Shown here: positions 35,856 through 45,044 of the stretch, in pieces
Numbering within the stretch: the stretch's first letter is position 1
Layout: every line of letters begins with the position of its first letter
Assembly: GCA_965223985.1 (NCBI GenBank)
Contig: OZ245030.1
Span: forward strand, 2,480,001 to 2,544,000
Origin: JAPPKS01 sp963667895
GTDB lineage: Bacteria > Poribacteria > WGA-4E > PCPOR2b
Direction of reading: 5' to 3'
Length of the DNA: 64,000 nt
Position numbers and translations under genes: made by a program
Notes under the pieces: model-generated
What the model was told of the DNA's origin: nothing
Databases searched by the model: none
The model's input: only the letters and a program-made list of their open reading frames with translations

Positions 35856-36857
35856 ATGAAGAAAACGTTGAGTGTTTTAGCTGTGATTGTGGCAATATGT
35901 TTAACCGCTTGGCGGGTTGTTCAATCGCAGGATTCGGATTCATCTACAGATTCTGTAGATGAAAGGCAAGTTATTGTGGCAGAATACAATTGGGAGGGCA
36001 ACCCGAAGCTGATCTCGCTAGCCGATTTGAAGGCGGCGATTGGAAAATTGCCGCCACACCGCCAAGAGAAGTACAACAATAGAAAAAGTAAGACGCAGTA
36101 TCTAGACGAATTGATTGCTGAAAAGCTGAAACTCCTCGCGGCTATTGAGAAGGAATTCGATAAAGACGAGGAGTTCCTTAAAAAGGCAGAGGACTATAAA
36201 CACCAGCTTATGGTCGAACGGCTAACGGAAAACGAGGTTGATAAGAAAATCTCCTATACGGAGGAAGACATCAAGCAATATTACGAGGCGAATAAGGATG
36301 AATACATAGAAGAACCTGAGGTTCAAGCAACTTGTATTGCCTTACTAGATGAGGACCGAGCACAAGAAGTATTGGCGAAGATTAAAGGCGGTAGAGACAT
36401 CGTCGAAATGGCGAAGGAACTTTGGGACGTTGGTGAATTGGAAGGGCCCGGAGTCAACGAAGAGGAGCCCGGGCGTACTCGCCTTTTCTCCCGAGATGAG
36501 TCCAATGATTGGAAAGAGCTTATTGATGCCCTCTTTGAAATGGAAATTGGTGAAATGACTCAAGAGGTCTTTGAAACTGATGTGCGTGATAGAACTAACT
36601 TCATGATTTTCCGAAAAAGGGATCACAGACCTGAACGCCAAAAAGCGTTAGATGAAGTCCGAAGTCGCGTTGAACGGCAAGTAGAGCGTGAAAAGAAACG
36701 ACAACGAATCAAAGGGTGGGTTGAAGCGTTTACAACCGAAGGTAAACTCAAGACTTATCCAGAGCGTATTTCCGAGCCTCCACCGGATGAAGAAAGTGAA
36801 GAGGAAACCTCTCCGGCGGGGGAAGAGGCTACGAAAGAAAAATCTGAGGAAATGTAA
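35856..36857 (+). CDS. Secreted parvulin-type (PpiC/SurA-like) isomerase 1
   Basis: A 333-residue protein with signal peptide (MKKTLSVLAVIVAICLTA) and AAAGGAG site. A SurA-N-like helical segment (about residues 50-125, YLDELIAEKLKLLAAIE) leads to SYTEEDIKQYYEANKDEYIE, the usual link into a parvulin rotamase domain (about 150-265). Its core is poorly conserved: GPGVNEEEPGRTRLFSRDES replaces the usual glycine-rich loop. The C-terminus is charged and acidic. Probably a periplasmic chaperone with weak or no isomerase activity. It is a paralogue of the next gene and is followed by SurA and LptD. Confidence 0.8.
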   Translation: MKKTLSVLAVIVAICLTAWRVVQSQDSDSSTDSVDERQVIVAEYNWEGNPKLISLADLKAAIGKLPPHRQEKYNNRKSKTQYLDELIAEKLKLLAAIEKEFDKDEEFLKKAEDYKHQLMVERLTENEVDKKISYTEEDIKQYYEANKDEYIEEPEVQATCIALLDEDRAQEVLAKIKGGRDIVEMAKELWDVGELEGPGVNEEEPGRTRLFSRDESNDWKELIDALFEMEIGEMTQEVFETDVRDRTNFMIFRKRDHRPERQKALDEVRSRVERQVEREKKRQRIKGWVEAFTTEGKLKTYPERISEPPPDEESEEETSPAGEEATKEKSEEM

Positions 36858-36945
36858 AACGTAAATACAGAAATTCGTCGCCATTAAGAGTATTTACTCA
36901 TTACGTGTGACGAAAGCCAATAAGTATAATTAAGGGGGTATAATT

Positions 36946-37953
36946 GTGAAGATACTCGGAAGTATAGGTTTCATTTTGCTTAGCGGGTTTGCGCTCAACA
37001 TCGCTTTAAGCGGATGTGGAGGAAAAGCAACGGGCGCAGACGGTACAGTGATTGCAGAGTATGAATGGGATGGTAAACATCAAATCACACTTGAAGAGAT
37101 GATGGCGGAGATTAACGAACTCCCAGACTACAAAAAACGACAGTACAAAGAGAAGGAGGAACTCGACGAATATATGACCCTTATGGCAGAGAGTCGATTG
37201 ATACTCTGCCTTGCAAAGGATCAAAAACTTGATGAAGATTCGGAAATTCTGAAAAAAGTGCATGATTATCTGCACGAATTGATGGTTGATAAGCTTACCG
37301 AACTTGAAGTTGATCAGCAGCTAATAACGACCGAAGAAGACTATAGGCTTTACTATGAAGAGAATAGAGACAGATTTGTTGAGCCTGAACAGGTACGTGG
37401 GATTGCTATTGCTGTTGCAAACCAAGCCCGCGCCGAGGAAATACTTCAGCAAATTGAAGACGGCAGAGATGTTGTTGAATGTGCTAAAGAACTGTTAGAC
37501 AGGGGCGAAATGGAAGGGCCAGGGGCAAACCCTGCGGACCCCGGCGCAACCGGATTCTTTTCACGCCGCTCCTATCCAGAAGAAGCACAACCTTTTGTTA
37601 ATGTGGCGTTCGATTTGGAGATTGGTCAGACAAGTGACGAACTCATTGTTATCGAATTTGGGCGACCATATTATATGATTTTCCGCAAAGATGAACATAA
37701 ACAAGAACGCCAACAAGAACTTGAGGAAGAATATGTGCACCGCAACGTGGAAAGAGTTGTCAAACGCGACAAACGTAAAGAATTGATGCAAGCATGGATA
37801 GATCGACTCCGCGAACGGGCTAAGGTTAAAACGTACACCGATCGAATTCCAGGGAAGCCAAAGGAGGACGAAGCCGCCACGGAACAAGAAATTACAGAAG
37901 ATGAATTTTCTTCCGATGACGATTCAGGTGAAGTCATGTCTGAGGAACAGTAA
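36946..37953 (+). CDS. Parvulin-type isomerase lipoprotein 2
   Basis: A paralogue of the preceding gene (335 residues), starting at GTG 36946 with AAGGGGG upstream. It has a lipobox (ALSGC) with the lipid-bearing Cys near residue 23. The N-terminal helices, the ITTEEDYRLYYEENRDRF link and the parvulin-like core follow the same plan, with GPGANPADPGATGFFSRRS in the active-site loop. The acidic tail ends DDDSGEVMSEEQ. It resembles PrsA- or SurA-like lipoprotein foldases. The pair probably arose by tandem duplication. Confidence 0.82.
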   Translation: MKILGSIGFILLSGFALNIALSGCGGKATGADGTVIAEYEWDGKHQITLEEMMAEINELPDYKKRQYKEKEELDEYMTLMAESRLILCLAKDQKLDEDSEILKKVHDYLHELMVDKLTELEVDQQLITTEEDYRLYYEENRDRFVEPEQVRGIAIAVANQARAEEILQQIEDGRDVVECAKELLDRGEMEGPGANPADPGATGFFSRRSYPEEAQPFVNVAFDLEIGQTSDELIVIEFGRPYYMIFRKDEHKQERQQELEEEYVHRNVERVVKRDKRKELMQAWIDRLRERAKVKTYTDRIPGKPKEDEAATEQEITEDEFSSDDDSGEVMSEEQ

Positions 37954-38048
37954 AGTACGTTGGGCATTAGGTGTTAGGTGAGAACGAAACCCGTGATGCC
38001 TATGCCCAATACACATTTTGAATTTGATTTTACGGAGGTAAATTCTAA

Positions 38049-39368
38049 ATGCACTCCACAACTTTATTTTGCCAAGCTCTCCTGATGTTATTTATAGTAG
38101 TAGTAGTAGTACCTAACTCTCTGCTAGCGCGGACGTTCGATGAAATTATCGCTTATGTCAACGACAGCGTAATAACAAATTGGGAACTCGAAAACGTTGT
38201 GAAACAACGCGCTATGGAACTGCAGACCGCACATCGTTTCAGCCAGCGCGAAGCTTTGGAAAGAGCGAAACAGGAACGCCCGGAGTTGCTCGACCGGCTA
38301 ATTCGCCAAATGCTCCTTGTAGAAACTGCATTAAGTTTGAAAATTGAGGTGACAGATGAGGAAGTGGAACAATACATCCAAAACTTTAAGAGAAATGCAA
38401 AAGTTGAGACAGAAGAAGAGTTCATCGCGCAGTTGAAAAGGGAGGGGTACACTCCGATTGCCTTTCGAGAGCAGGCAAAGCGAAACCTGATGGCGGAACG
38501 TCTTTTGATGCAACGTGTTTTGCCCAAACTCCAGGTCAGAGATGCAGATGTCATGAAGTTTTTTGAAGAAAACCAGGAGCAATTTGCAACGAAAACAGAC
38601 GAAGTGCATTTGAAGCACATCTTCATTGCTTTCAGGGCGAGTGAAGTGGATCGACAAGCCGCACTTCAAAAGATGGAGTCCATCCTTCAGGAAATTAAAA
38701 AGGGAAAGGATTTCACAGAACTTGCTCGCCGCTATTCGGTTGGTGAGCAGAATCAGGAGTTTACTTCATCGAAAGTTGGCGAATTAATTCAGTGGCCGAT
38801 TGCAGAAGTTGCAAATCTCTCTGAGCCTTTTCGTATTGCGCTTTCTACACTAAACCCCGGTGAACTTAGCCATCCTACCGAAGGGAATGATGGAATTTAT
38901 CTCTTTAATGTTGAGCGTAAGACTGACCAAACGATTGCGTTCCGCTACCTTGTTATCCGTCTGAAACCGAGTGAAGAAACCATCCAGAAAGCGTACGAAC
39001 GTGGTAATCTCATTCTACAGAAATTACATCAGGGTGCGGATTTCAAGACACTGGTTAGACAATATTCGGACGATCTGGAAACGAGGACAGATGGTGGCAA
39101 TCTTGGTATGCGTTCGATCGGCGATTTGGTTCCTGAAACGCGGAAGGTTATTGAGAAACTTGCTGTGGGAGAATATAGTCCACCGCTCAAAACCAAGTAT
39201 GGACTGCACATCTTCGTGGTTGACTCCCGAACTCCTGTCGAACTCACTGAGGCAGAAAAAGACCAAATCCGTATCGTATTGCGTGAGCAAAAATTTCAAG
39301 GGGGATGGCAGGCTTACACGGATACGATTCTGAAGGGTGCGTACGTTAAAATCAAACCGATTGAATAA
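38049..39368 (+). CDS. surA: SurA-type periplasmic chaperone and isomerase
   Basis: A 439-residue protein with GGAGG site and signal peptide (residues 1-27). The SurA N-terminal domain (about 28-180) contains FDEIIAYVNDSVITNWELEN and LLDRLIRQMLLVETALSL. Two parvulin domains follow: one at about 185-295 (HLKHIFIAFRASE, FTELARRYSVGEQN, VGELIQWPI) and one at about 298-405 (FRYLVIRLKPSE, LVRQYSDDLETRTDGGNLGM, KTKYGLHIFVVDSRTP). SurA escorts unfolded outer-membrane proteins through the periplasm. It lies directly upstream of the LptD homologue, its best-known client. Confidence 0.88.
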   Translation: MHSTTLFCQALLMLFIVVVVVPNSLLARTFDEIIAYVNDSVITNWELENVVKQRAMELQTAHRFSQREALERAKQERPELLDRLIRQMLLVETALSLKIEVTDEEVEQYIQNFKRNAKVETEEEFIAQLKREGYTPIAFREQAKRNLMAERLLMQRVLPKLQVRDADVMKFFEENQEQFATKTDEVHLKHIFIAFRASEVDRQAALQKMESILQEIKKGKDFTELARRYSVGEQNQEFTSSKVGELIQWPIAEVANLSEPFRIALSTLNPGELSHPTEGNDGIYLFNVERKTDQTIAFRYLVIRLKPSEETIQKAYERGNLILQKLHQGADFKTLVRQYSDDLETRTDGGNLGMRSIGDLVPETRKVIEKLAVGEYSPPLKTKYGLHIFVVDSRTPVELTEAEKDQIRIVLREQKFQGGWQAYTDTILKGAYVKIKPIE

Positions 39369-39384
39369 AGAGAGAATACACAGA

Positions 39385-42300
39385 ATGGAAGGGAGGGAAA
39401 GAAATAGAGGCGAAAAAGGAAGTTTAACAAGTCAAGACGCAAATTGGATTACACTTCCTCAATTTCCCGCTTTCCCGTTTTCTCATTACGTTTTACGCTT
39501 CACAGTCTATGCACCACGTTTTGCATTTCACGCATTATCAATAACATTTCTCGCCTGTTTCTCACTTGCATATGTTTGTGCTTTGTCCGCGCAAGATAAT
39601 CTCCCGCCTGTCACTGATGGAGATGGTTCCGCAACGGATGTTAAGAAACTATCCAAACCTCCTGCCGACATCCAAGAAACTTCCCCAGAGAAAGAAAAAA
39701 AGAGCAAGTCCCAACTCGATCCCGTGAATACTTCCCCCGAAGAAGGCAAAGTCATTGGGGATGGCGATGAGATATTCGTCCAAGATAATATTGTCCGGAT
39801 TCACGGCAATGGGCTCATCAAGTATGACGACGTTGTCCTACATGCAGACAATATTTGGGCGGATTTTGACGAAAATATCATGCGTGCAGCTGGCAATGTG
39901 CGTCTCATAGTTGAAAATGAGGAAACACACGCGAACGAATTAGTCTACAACCTTGAAAACAAAAAAGGAATCGTGCGGGAAGGATTTACATACAGCGATC
40001 CCTGGTATTACCGCGGATCAGAAATCTTCAAGGTCGAAGCGGATGAATCTTACATTCGCGGAGGATCGCTAACTACGTGTTCCCTCAAACACCCTCACTT
40101 CTACTTTAGCGCCTCTAAAATCATCGTCAAGGTCAATAAAGAGTTAATCGCCAAAAACATCGTGTTGAAGGTGGGCGGCATCCCGCTCTTCTACTTTCCA
40201 GTCTACCGTCGTGATCTGCGCAAGGATAAAGTTGCAAAGGTGATTGTAAAACTTGGTACTGATAGCTATCAGGGGCCATTTGTTAGCATCATTTTACCCC
40301 TTGCACGCCGACAGCGATATGATGGCGCGCTGCTGTTTGATCAGAGCGCTCGCCGGGGCGGTGGAAGGGGGTTCGAGGGAAAATATCGCATTAACGATGT
40401 CAAATTACAAGAGATTCTTGTTCCCCTTCCCACCGATGCAACACCAACTGAACGTGCGAATCTTGAAGAAAAAGCGGAAGAGTTATCAGATCGGTTGGAA
40501 GGAAAATATGACAATTTTAAGTTGCGCCAGATTTTCTTAGAGTACAAGATTAGCGAAGAGGATGTTGCAAGAGCGCACGAAGAAGCAAACGAAATCTACA
40601 GACAACTCAAGGTGGATGACGCCGATTTTGCTCAGATAGCTCAAAGTAGTTCTGACCATCAGGATACCCGCTATCAGGGTGGAAATATGGGTTTTTTGGT
40701 GCGTGGGGAACGGGACGAGGACGGAGAACTGAGACTCCGTCCAATCTTGGAAAAAGCTGCTTTTCAGCTACAACCGGGAGAAATCAGCCCAATTTTGCGG
40801 ACTGAATCTGCGTTTCACGTTTTAAAAGTAGAACACGCCATTGAGGTGTACGGTGAAAGGGAGATTCAGGTCCGTCGAATTGACATTGTGGTCGAACCAA
40901 GCGACGAAACCCGGCAGTCAATTCAAGCTACTGCAAAAGAAATTCAGGAACGTGCAAGCGCTGGAGAGGCTTTTGATCGGTTAGCAGCGGAATGCGAAGA
41001 AGCTGAGGTTTCCATAGTCAATCAAGGGGAGTGGATGCCATTAAATAAAATGGACAATCGTTGGCGATATTCGGTGCGTCGGTTTGAGCAGCCTGGGGAA
41101 GTCACACCGCCGGTTAAAACAGATCTCGGGGTTTATGTCCTCCAGCTGATTGAAAAAGAACCGACGCCTAGCTTTGAAGAGATTGCTAGCCAATTTGAAG
41201 CAGAATGGGTTGCACTGCAAGCTGAAAAAGAGATAATGAAAACACCGGAACACCCGAAAGAGCAAGAGGAGATAGAAGAAAAGAGCGGTAAATCGCAGTC
41301 GGAAAACTCGCGGTCCACACTACGGAATACGGAATTTAATGACATAGTAGATTTGCCTGAAGCGGAGAGCATGAATGAAGAAAAGGAAGAAGTACAAGTC
41401 TACCAGAAGTACGGCTTTCGAGGGAGGTGGGAAATGCCGCGAAGTGTTGCTTCACAAGCCCAACAATTTTATCGAGGTGAGTCAAGTCGCGTTATCAAAA
41501 CCAAAAAAGGGTATCGCCTTATCAAAGTTGATAGAAAACGCACTTTCAGGGGCGATCTTCTATTTCTCGCACAGGATCAGTATTCATCTTCTCGGAAAAA
41601 ACCCTTCAGAACCGGGCAAAGATGGACCATGCGGTGGGGGCACAACCATATCATTTACACTCCTTGGGATAGCCGATCAAAAGGACGAAAACCTGTAAGC
41701 TGGACGAGTCGTGTGCGATGGGGAGCGAGAACTTTTAAAGAAGGATTGGGAGAGAATGAATCGACCATTGACTCCTTTTCCATGGTGACATGGGGGGCCG
41801 GTCTTTCCGCAGTAGATAAGAATGATTATGACGAGGACGGCAATTTGACATTTTCGCGCGAGACCATCGGGGAGTTCTTGGGGCGTTTACAGGTGAATCA
41901 CACCTTAGATCTCACAGGGGAAGGGACAACATCCCTGCAAAAACTGCCTGCATTCACAATCTCACTGTCGCGAATGCGCTTCAATCGGTTGCCTGTATTC
42001 AAAACGATTAATTCTGGTCTAACGTGGGTTTCAAATAAATTGCATACTAATCGACCCGTCCTTTCGATGATTTCCTTCCCCACGCTTGAAAACACCAGCT
42101 TTGATTTCGATACTGCCTTGGGTAACTTCTTTCGGGAACGATATAGAGATGAGGAAGATGTGTTCTTGCAAACGATGGATCTCGGCTTTGATCTACGGAA
42201 ACAATCGACGTCACAAATTATGCCTAATCGTGAGCTGCAGCTCGATTTAATTCTGAAAAGTAATCTGATTTGGCACTCCAAGGACCGTGCTGGCAACCGA

Positions 42301-43203
42301 AATATCTTGCGTGGCGTGTATAGCTCGCGGGCAACTGCGAGTAATACCCTCTTTCGAATCTATGACATCAGTTTCATTCCGGGGGCTCGTCGCATGCGCC
42401 ATCAAATTGATTCGAGACTTAAATTGGATTATCAACCGCCTGTGGAAAGGGAGGAAGATGACCTTTACCCGTTTGGACCAAGTACTCACTTCTTCGAAAG
42501 AAAAGATCTCGCGTATATTTTCCGTACGAGCATTGAAGTGAAGACCCGTCGCAGCAAATCCGCACTCCGCCTCCTGGACTTCACCACACGATTAAGGGTA
42601 GACTTCTCAGAACGCGCCAAGGAGAGAAACCGGAAATATGAACTGATTGAAAGCGACTTAAGGATTACTCCCTTGGCAAGCCGTAAATTGACGATTACTA
42701 TGAGAACGACCCACGATCCCAATGAATCAGAGTTTAATGGAAAAAGATACAAAATGGTTGGTTTTCGATCCAATCTCAGGTACAGGAGAACAAAATGGCA
42801 TTTGTCCTTAGGAAGTTCATTCAACAAGAGAACAGGACGCGCTAGACGGGATTACACTGCAAGTTGGAGTTACCGTCCGAGCCGACTACTGGAGTTTGAC
42901 TTCAACGTGATTTACGATTGGATTGAACAACAGTTCTATTCACAAAGTATTGCAATACGGCGGAACCTTCATGACTGGAATCTGACAATACGGTGGAATC
43001 GCCGCGGGATTAAGCGCGGTGCTGCATCTGATAACGTCCGTCAAGATTTCATTTTTCAGATTAACCTCATCGAAGAATCTGCTGCCTCTGTTGGACTTGG
43101 GTATGATGCCACAACGGACACGTGGGGCTTCCGAAGTCTACCAGCCGGTGTACCCTATAATGCCTTTAGTGCTGGAACAACACTTGGGCGATCTTATTTT
43201 TAG
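39385..43203 (+). CDS. lptD: LptD-like LPS assembly protein with inserted parvulin domains
   Basis: From ATG 39385 the product is about 1272 residues; a GTG at 39337 inside surA would add 16. A hydrophobic segment near residues 55-75 looks like a late signal peptide. An OstA/LptA-like domain follows (DGDEIFVQDNIVRIHGNG, ADNIWADFDENIMRAAGNV) and the LptD strand VGGIPLFYFPVYRRDL. Next come two parvulin-type units (nt about 40519-40850 with YQGGNMGFLVRGE, and 40864-41160 with VYVLQLIEKEPTP), and perhaps a third degenerate one (about 41400-41540). The C-terminal part, from about 41620, is a beta-barrel of LptD type. LptD places LPS in the outer leaflet. The inserted isomerase units are unusual. 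Confidence 0.82.
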   Translation: MEGRERNRGEKGSLTSQDANWITLPQFPAFPFSHYVLRFTVYAPRFAFHALSITFLACFSLAYVCALSAQDNLPPVTDGDGSATDVKKLSKPPADIQETSPEKEKKSKSQLDPVNTSPEEGKVIGDGDEIFVQDNIVRIHGNGLIKYDDVVLHADNIWADFDENIMRAAGNVRLIVENEETHANELVYNLENKKGIVREGFTYSDPWYYRGSEIFKVEADESYIRGGSLTTCSLKHPHFYFSASKIIVKVNKELIAKNIVLKVGGIPLFYFPVYRRDLRKDKVAKVIVKLGTDSYQGPFVSIILPLARRQRYDGALLFDQSARRGGGRGFEGKYRINDVKLQEILVPLPTDATPTERANLEEKAEELSDRLEGKYDNFKLRQIFLEYKISEEDVARAHEEANEIYRQLKVDDADFAQIAQSSSDHQDTRYQGGNMGFLVRGERDEDGELRLRPILEKAAFQLQPGEISPILRTESAFHVLKVEHAIEVYGEREIQVRRIDIVVEPSDETRQSIQATAKEIQERASAGEAFDRLAAECEEAEVSIVNQGEWMPLNKMDNRWRYSVRRFEQPGEVTPPVKTDLGVYVLQLIEKEPTPSFEEIASQFEAEWVALQAEKEIMKTPEHPKEQEEIEEKSGKSQSENSRSTLRNTEFNDIVDLPEAESMNEEKEEVQVYQKYGFRGRWEMPRSVASQAQQFYRGESSRVIKTKKGYRLIKVDRKRTFRGDLLFLAQDQYSSSRKKPFRTGQRWTMRWGHNHIIYTPWDSRSKGRKPVSWTSRVRWGARTFKEGLGENESTIDSFSMVTWGAGLSAVDKNDYDEDGNLTFSRETIGEFLGRLQVNHTLDLTGEGTTSLQKLPAFTISLSRMRFNRLPVFKTINSGLTWVSNKLHTNRPVLSMISFPTLENTSFDFDTALGNFFRERYRDEEDVFLQTMDLGFDLRKQSTSQIMPNRELQLDLILKSNLIWHSKDRAGNRNILRGVYSSRATASNTLFRIYDISFIPGARRMRHQIDSRLKLDYQPPVEREEDDLYPFGPSTHFFERKDLAYIFRTSIEVKTRRSKSALRLLDFTTRLRVDFSERAKERNRKYELIESDLRITPLASRKLTITMRTTHDPNESEFNGKRYKMVGFRSNLRYRRTKWHLSLGSSFNKRTGRARRDYTASWSYRPSRLLEFDFNVIYDWIEQQFYSQSIAIRRNLHDWNLTIRWNRRGIKRGAASDNVRQDFIFQINLIEESAASVGLGYDATTDTWGFRSLPAGVPYNAFSAGTTLGRSYF

Positions 43204-43409
43204 AGGTAAATGAAGCACCCTTTTTCCTTCCTATCCGCCATTCCGCGTACAGCCTATTTTCCCATTTGCTGCTTTTCCGTTCTTCAATTTCCGAAACATA
43301 GAGTTGACGTAGGTCACTTGATGTTCACCTCAAACTTATGATATAATTCCACGTAGACATGCCGCACTACCGTATTCAGGTCTGATTTAGTAGTAAGGAG
43401 AAATCTACG

Positions 43410-44033
43410 ATGATTAATACACTTGTATTTGCTGGCGGGGCCATCCATGACTGGAAAGGTTGTAGCGAAGCAATTATTGATATTTTATCCCAGCGAGATG
43501 AATTTGAAATTACCAAAATCGAAGAGGATCTTGATGTCCTGACCGCTCCTCGGTTAGCTCCCTATGATCTCATCGTCTTCTATTACACTCTTGGCAAAAT
43601 CTCAGATGTCCAGAAAAATGGGTTGTTAAACCACATCGCTTCAGGAAAAGGCTTTGTAGGGGTTCACCCTGCTGCAGATTCGTTCAGAGAGTGCCCGGAG
43701 TACCGGGCGATGATTGGTGGACATTTCGTCATGCATCCCCATTACCGGGAGTATCAGGTCAACATATCGGATACAACGCACCCAATCACGGTGGGCATTG
43801 AGGAGTTCATGGTCACGGACGAACAGTATATCTTAGACTACGATTCCCGTGTTGATGTACTTGCTTCAGGGCTGTGGAAGGGTGGTACTATGCCTGTTGT
43901 TTGGACCAAAAACTGGGGTGAAGGGCGCGTCTTCTACCTTGCTCTAGGGCATGATGCCAAAGCCTGTCGTCAAGAGATGTTCGGAACGCTTCTACAGCGC
44001 GGCGCACTCTGGACAGCCACGCCGAGCGAATAA
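43410..44033 (+). CDS. ThuA-like (GATase-fold) domain protein
   Basis: A 207-residue protein with AAGGAG site. It has the ThuA fold: TLVFAGGAIHDWKGCSEAI at the N-terminus, YDLIVFYYTLGKIS, GKGFVGVHPAADSF, YRAMIGGHFVMHPHYREYQV and GEGRVFYLALGHDAKA. The family is related to trehalose utilisation protein ThuA and is frequent in planctomycete-like and poribacterial sugar loci; the reaction is not established. The catalytic Cys of true amidotransferases is absent. Its stop codon abuts the RecX start. Confidence 0.85.
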   Translation: MINTLVFAGGAIHDWKGCSEAIIDILSQRDEFEITKIEEDLDVLTAPRLAPYDLIVFYYTLGKISDVQKNGLLNHIASGKGFVGVHPAADSFRECPEYRAMIGGHFVMHPHYREYQVNISDTTHPITVGIEEFMVTDEQYILDYDSRVDVLASGLWKGGTMPVVWTKNWGEGRVFYLALGHDAKACRQEMFGTLLQRGALWTATPSE

Positions 44034-44663
44034 ATGAAAAAGCAGGTTACCGATATCCAGATTGATGAAAAGTACGTCGACCGAGGCACCATTTTTCTCG
44101 ATTACCAACAGTTTGGCATCGTCGACTCAAGTTTGATTACGAAACTCGGTTTGCGAATTGGCCTGGAAATTGAGGCGGAGGTACTTCAAAAACTGATCGA
44201 AGCGGATGAAGTAACGAGGGCCAAGAACTTGATTATAGAGCTCTTGCGAAATAAAACCTATAGCAAGCAGCAGTTATGTGATTTGCTCGGACGAAAAGGG
44301 TTTAGCGAAAGAACAATTGACACCACGCTAGCGGACCTGGAGCAGCTAGGCTTCATTAAGGGTGAAACCTATGCTCGGAGTTGGGTCGATCGGCGTCAAC
44401 GTTCAAAGCCACGCGGGAAAAAGGTACTGAAGCGCGAGTTGGTCAGCAAAGGGATTGACCAAACTACCGCGGATTGTGTGCTTGATGAGATTGATGATAC
44501 AGACGAAGCTGGGCTTGCATTGCAAGTAGCACGAAAACAGGCGGTTCATTACAGGTCGCTTCTGCCACATGTAGCCAAACGACGGATGCACGATTTTCTA
44601 CTGAGACGCGGATTTGACTATCATACAATTGAGCGAGTTATCAATCAAGTGCTAAAAAGGTAG
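44034..44663 (+). CDS. recX: RecX-family regulator of RecA
   Basis: A 209-residue protein that begins immediately after the ThuA-like stop codon (TAAATG). It has an N-terminal beta segment and then the three-helix repeats of RecX: NLIIELLRNKTYSKQQLCDL, SERTIDTTLADLEQLGFI then the conserved YARSWVDRRQR, and RMHDFLLRRGFDYHTIERVI at the end. RecX caps RecA filaments and limits recombination. recA itself is not in the window. Confidence 0.88.
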   Translation: MKKQVTDIQIDEKYVDRGTIFLDYQQFGIVDSSLITKLGLRIGLEIEAEVLQKLIEADEVTRAKNLIIELLRNKTYSKQQLCDLLGRKGFSERTIDTTLADLEQLGFIKGETYARSWVDRRQRSKPRGKKVLKRELVSKGIDQTTADCVLDEIDDTDEAGLALQVARKQAVHYRSLLPHVAKRRMHDFLLRRGFDYHTIERVINQVLKR

Positions 44664-45044
44664 TATTGGACAAGCTGTCCGAGAAAGATGTCACTTGCTG
44701 GGGGAGCGATCTCAGGTATTTATCTCGCATTTTCACCAAAATGGGTAAGACGCCGCAAGTAGTGAATAAGGTCGAGAATCTCCTATCCAGAACGTAAAAC
44801 GAGAAGCTTTTGAAGAGACGAATACTATTGGAGTCCACAAGTATTCTCCGCAAAAAAAACAGCTTGTTCTTTAGTCCATCTTTTCCTCAATATCTTTGGA
44901 CAGCGGACTATCAACGCCTCAGTCGAGTATGCTGATTCATCCCTACAAAGTCCCTTCCTTCGCTTTGTTCAGGGAAGTATGAATGTAGCCGAAGAGAAGC
45001 TTCGGAGTGAGATTTTGCGATTACTGAGTATCATAGATTGGGTT
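44664..45044. other. Intergenic, nothing recognised
   Basis: About 380 bp between convergent genes; no gene or clear terminator hairpin was found. Confidence 0.5.

Noticed and set aside
44688..44702. GAAAGATGTC resembling the IS end
   Set aside because: Only about 10 bases match and no partner end is nearby; chance similarity is likely.
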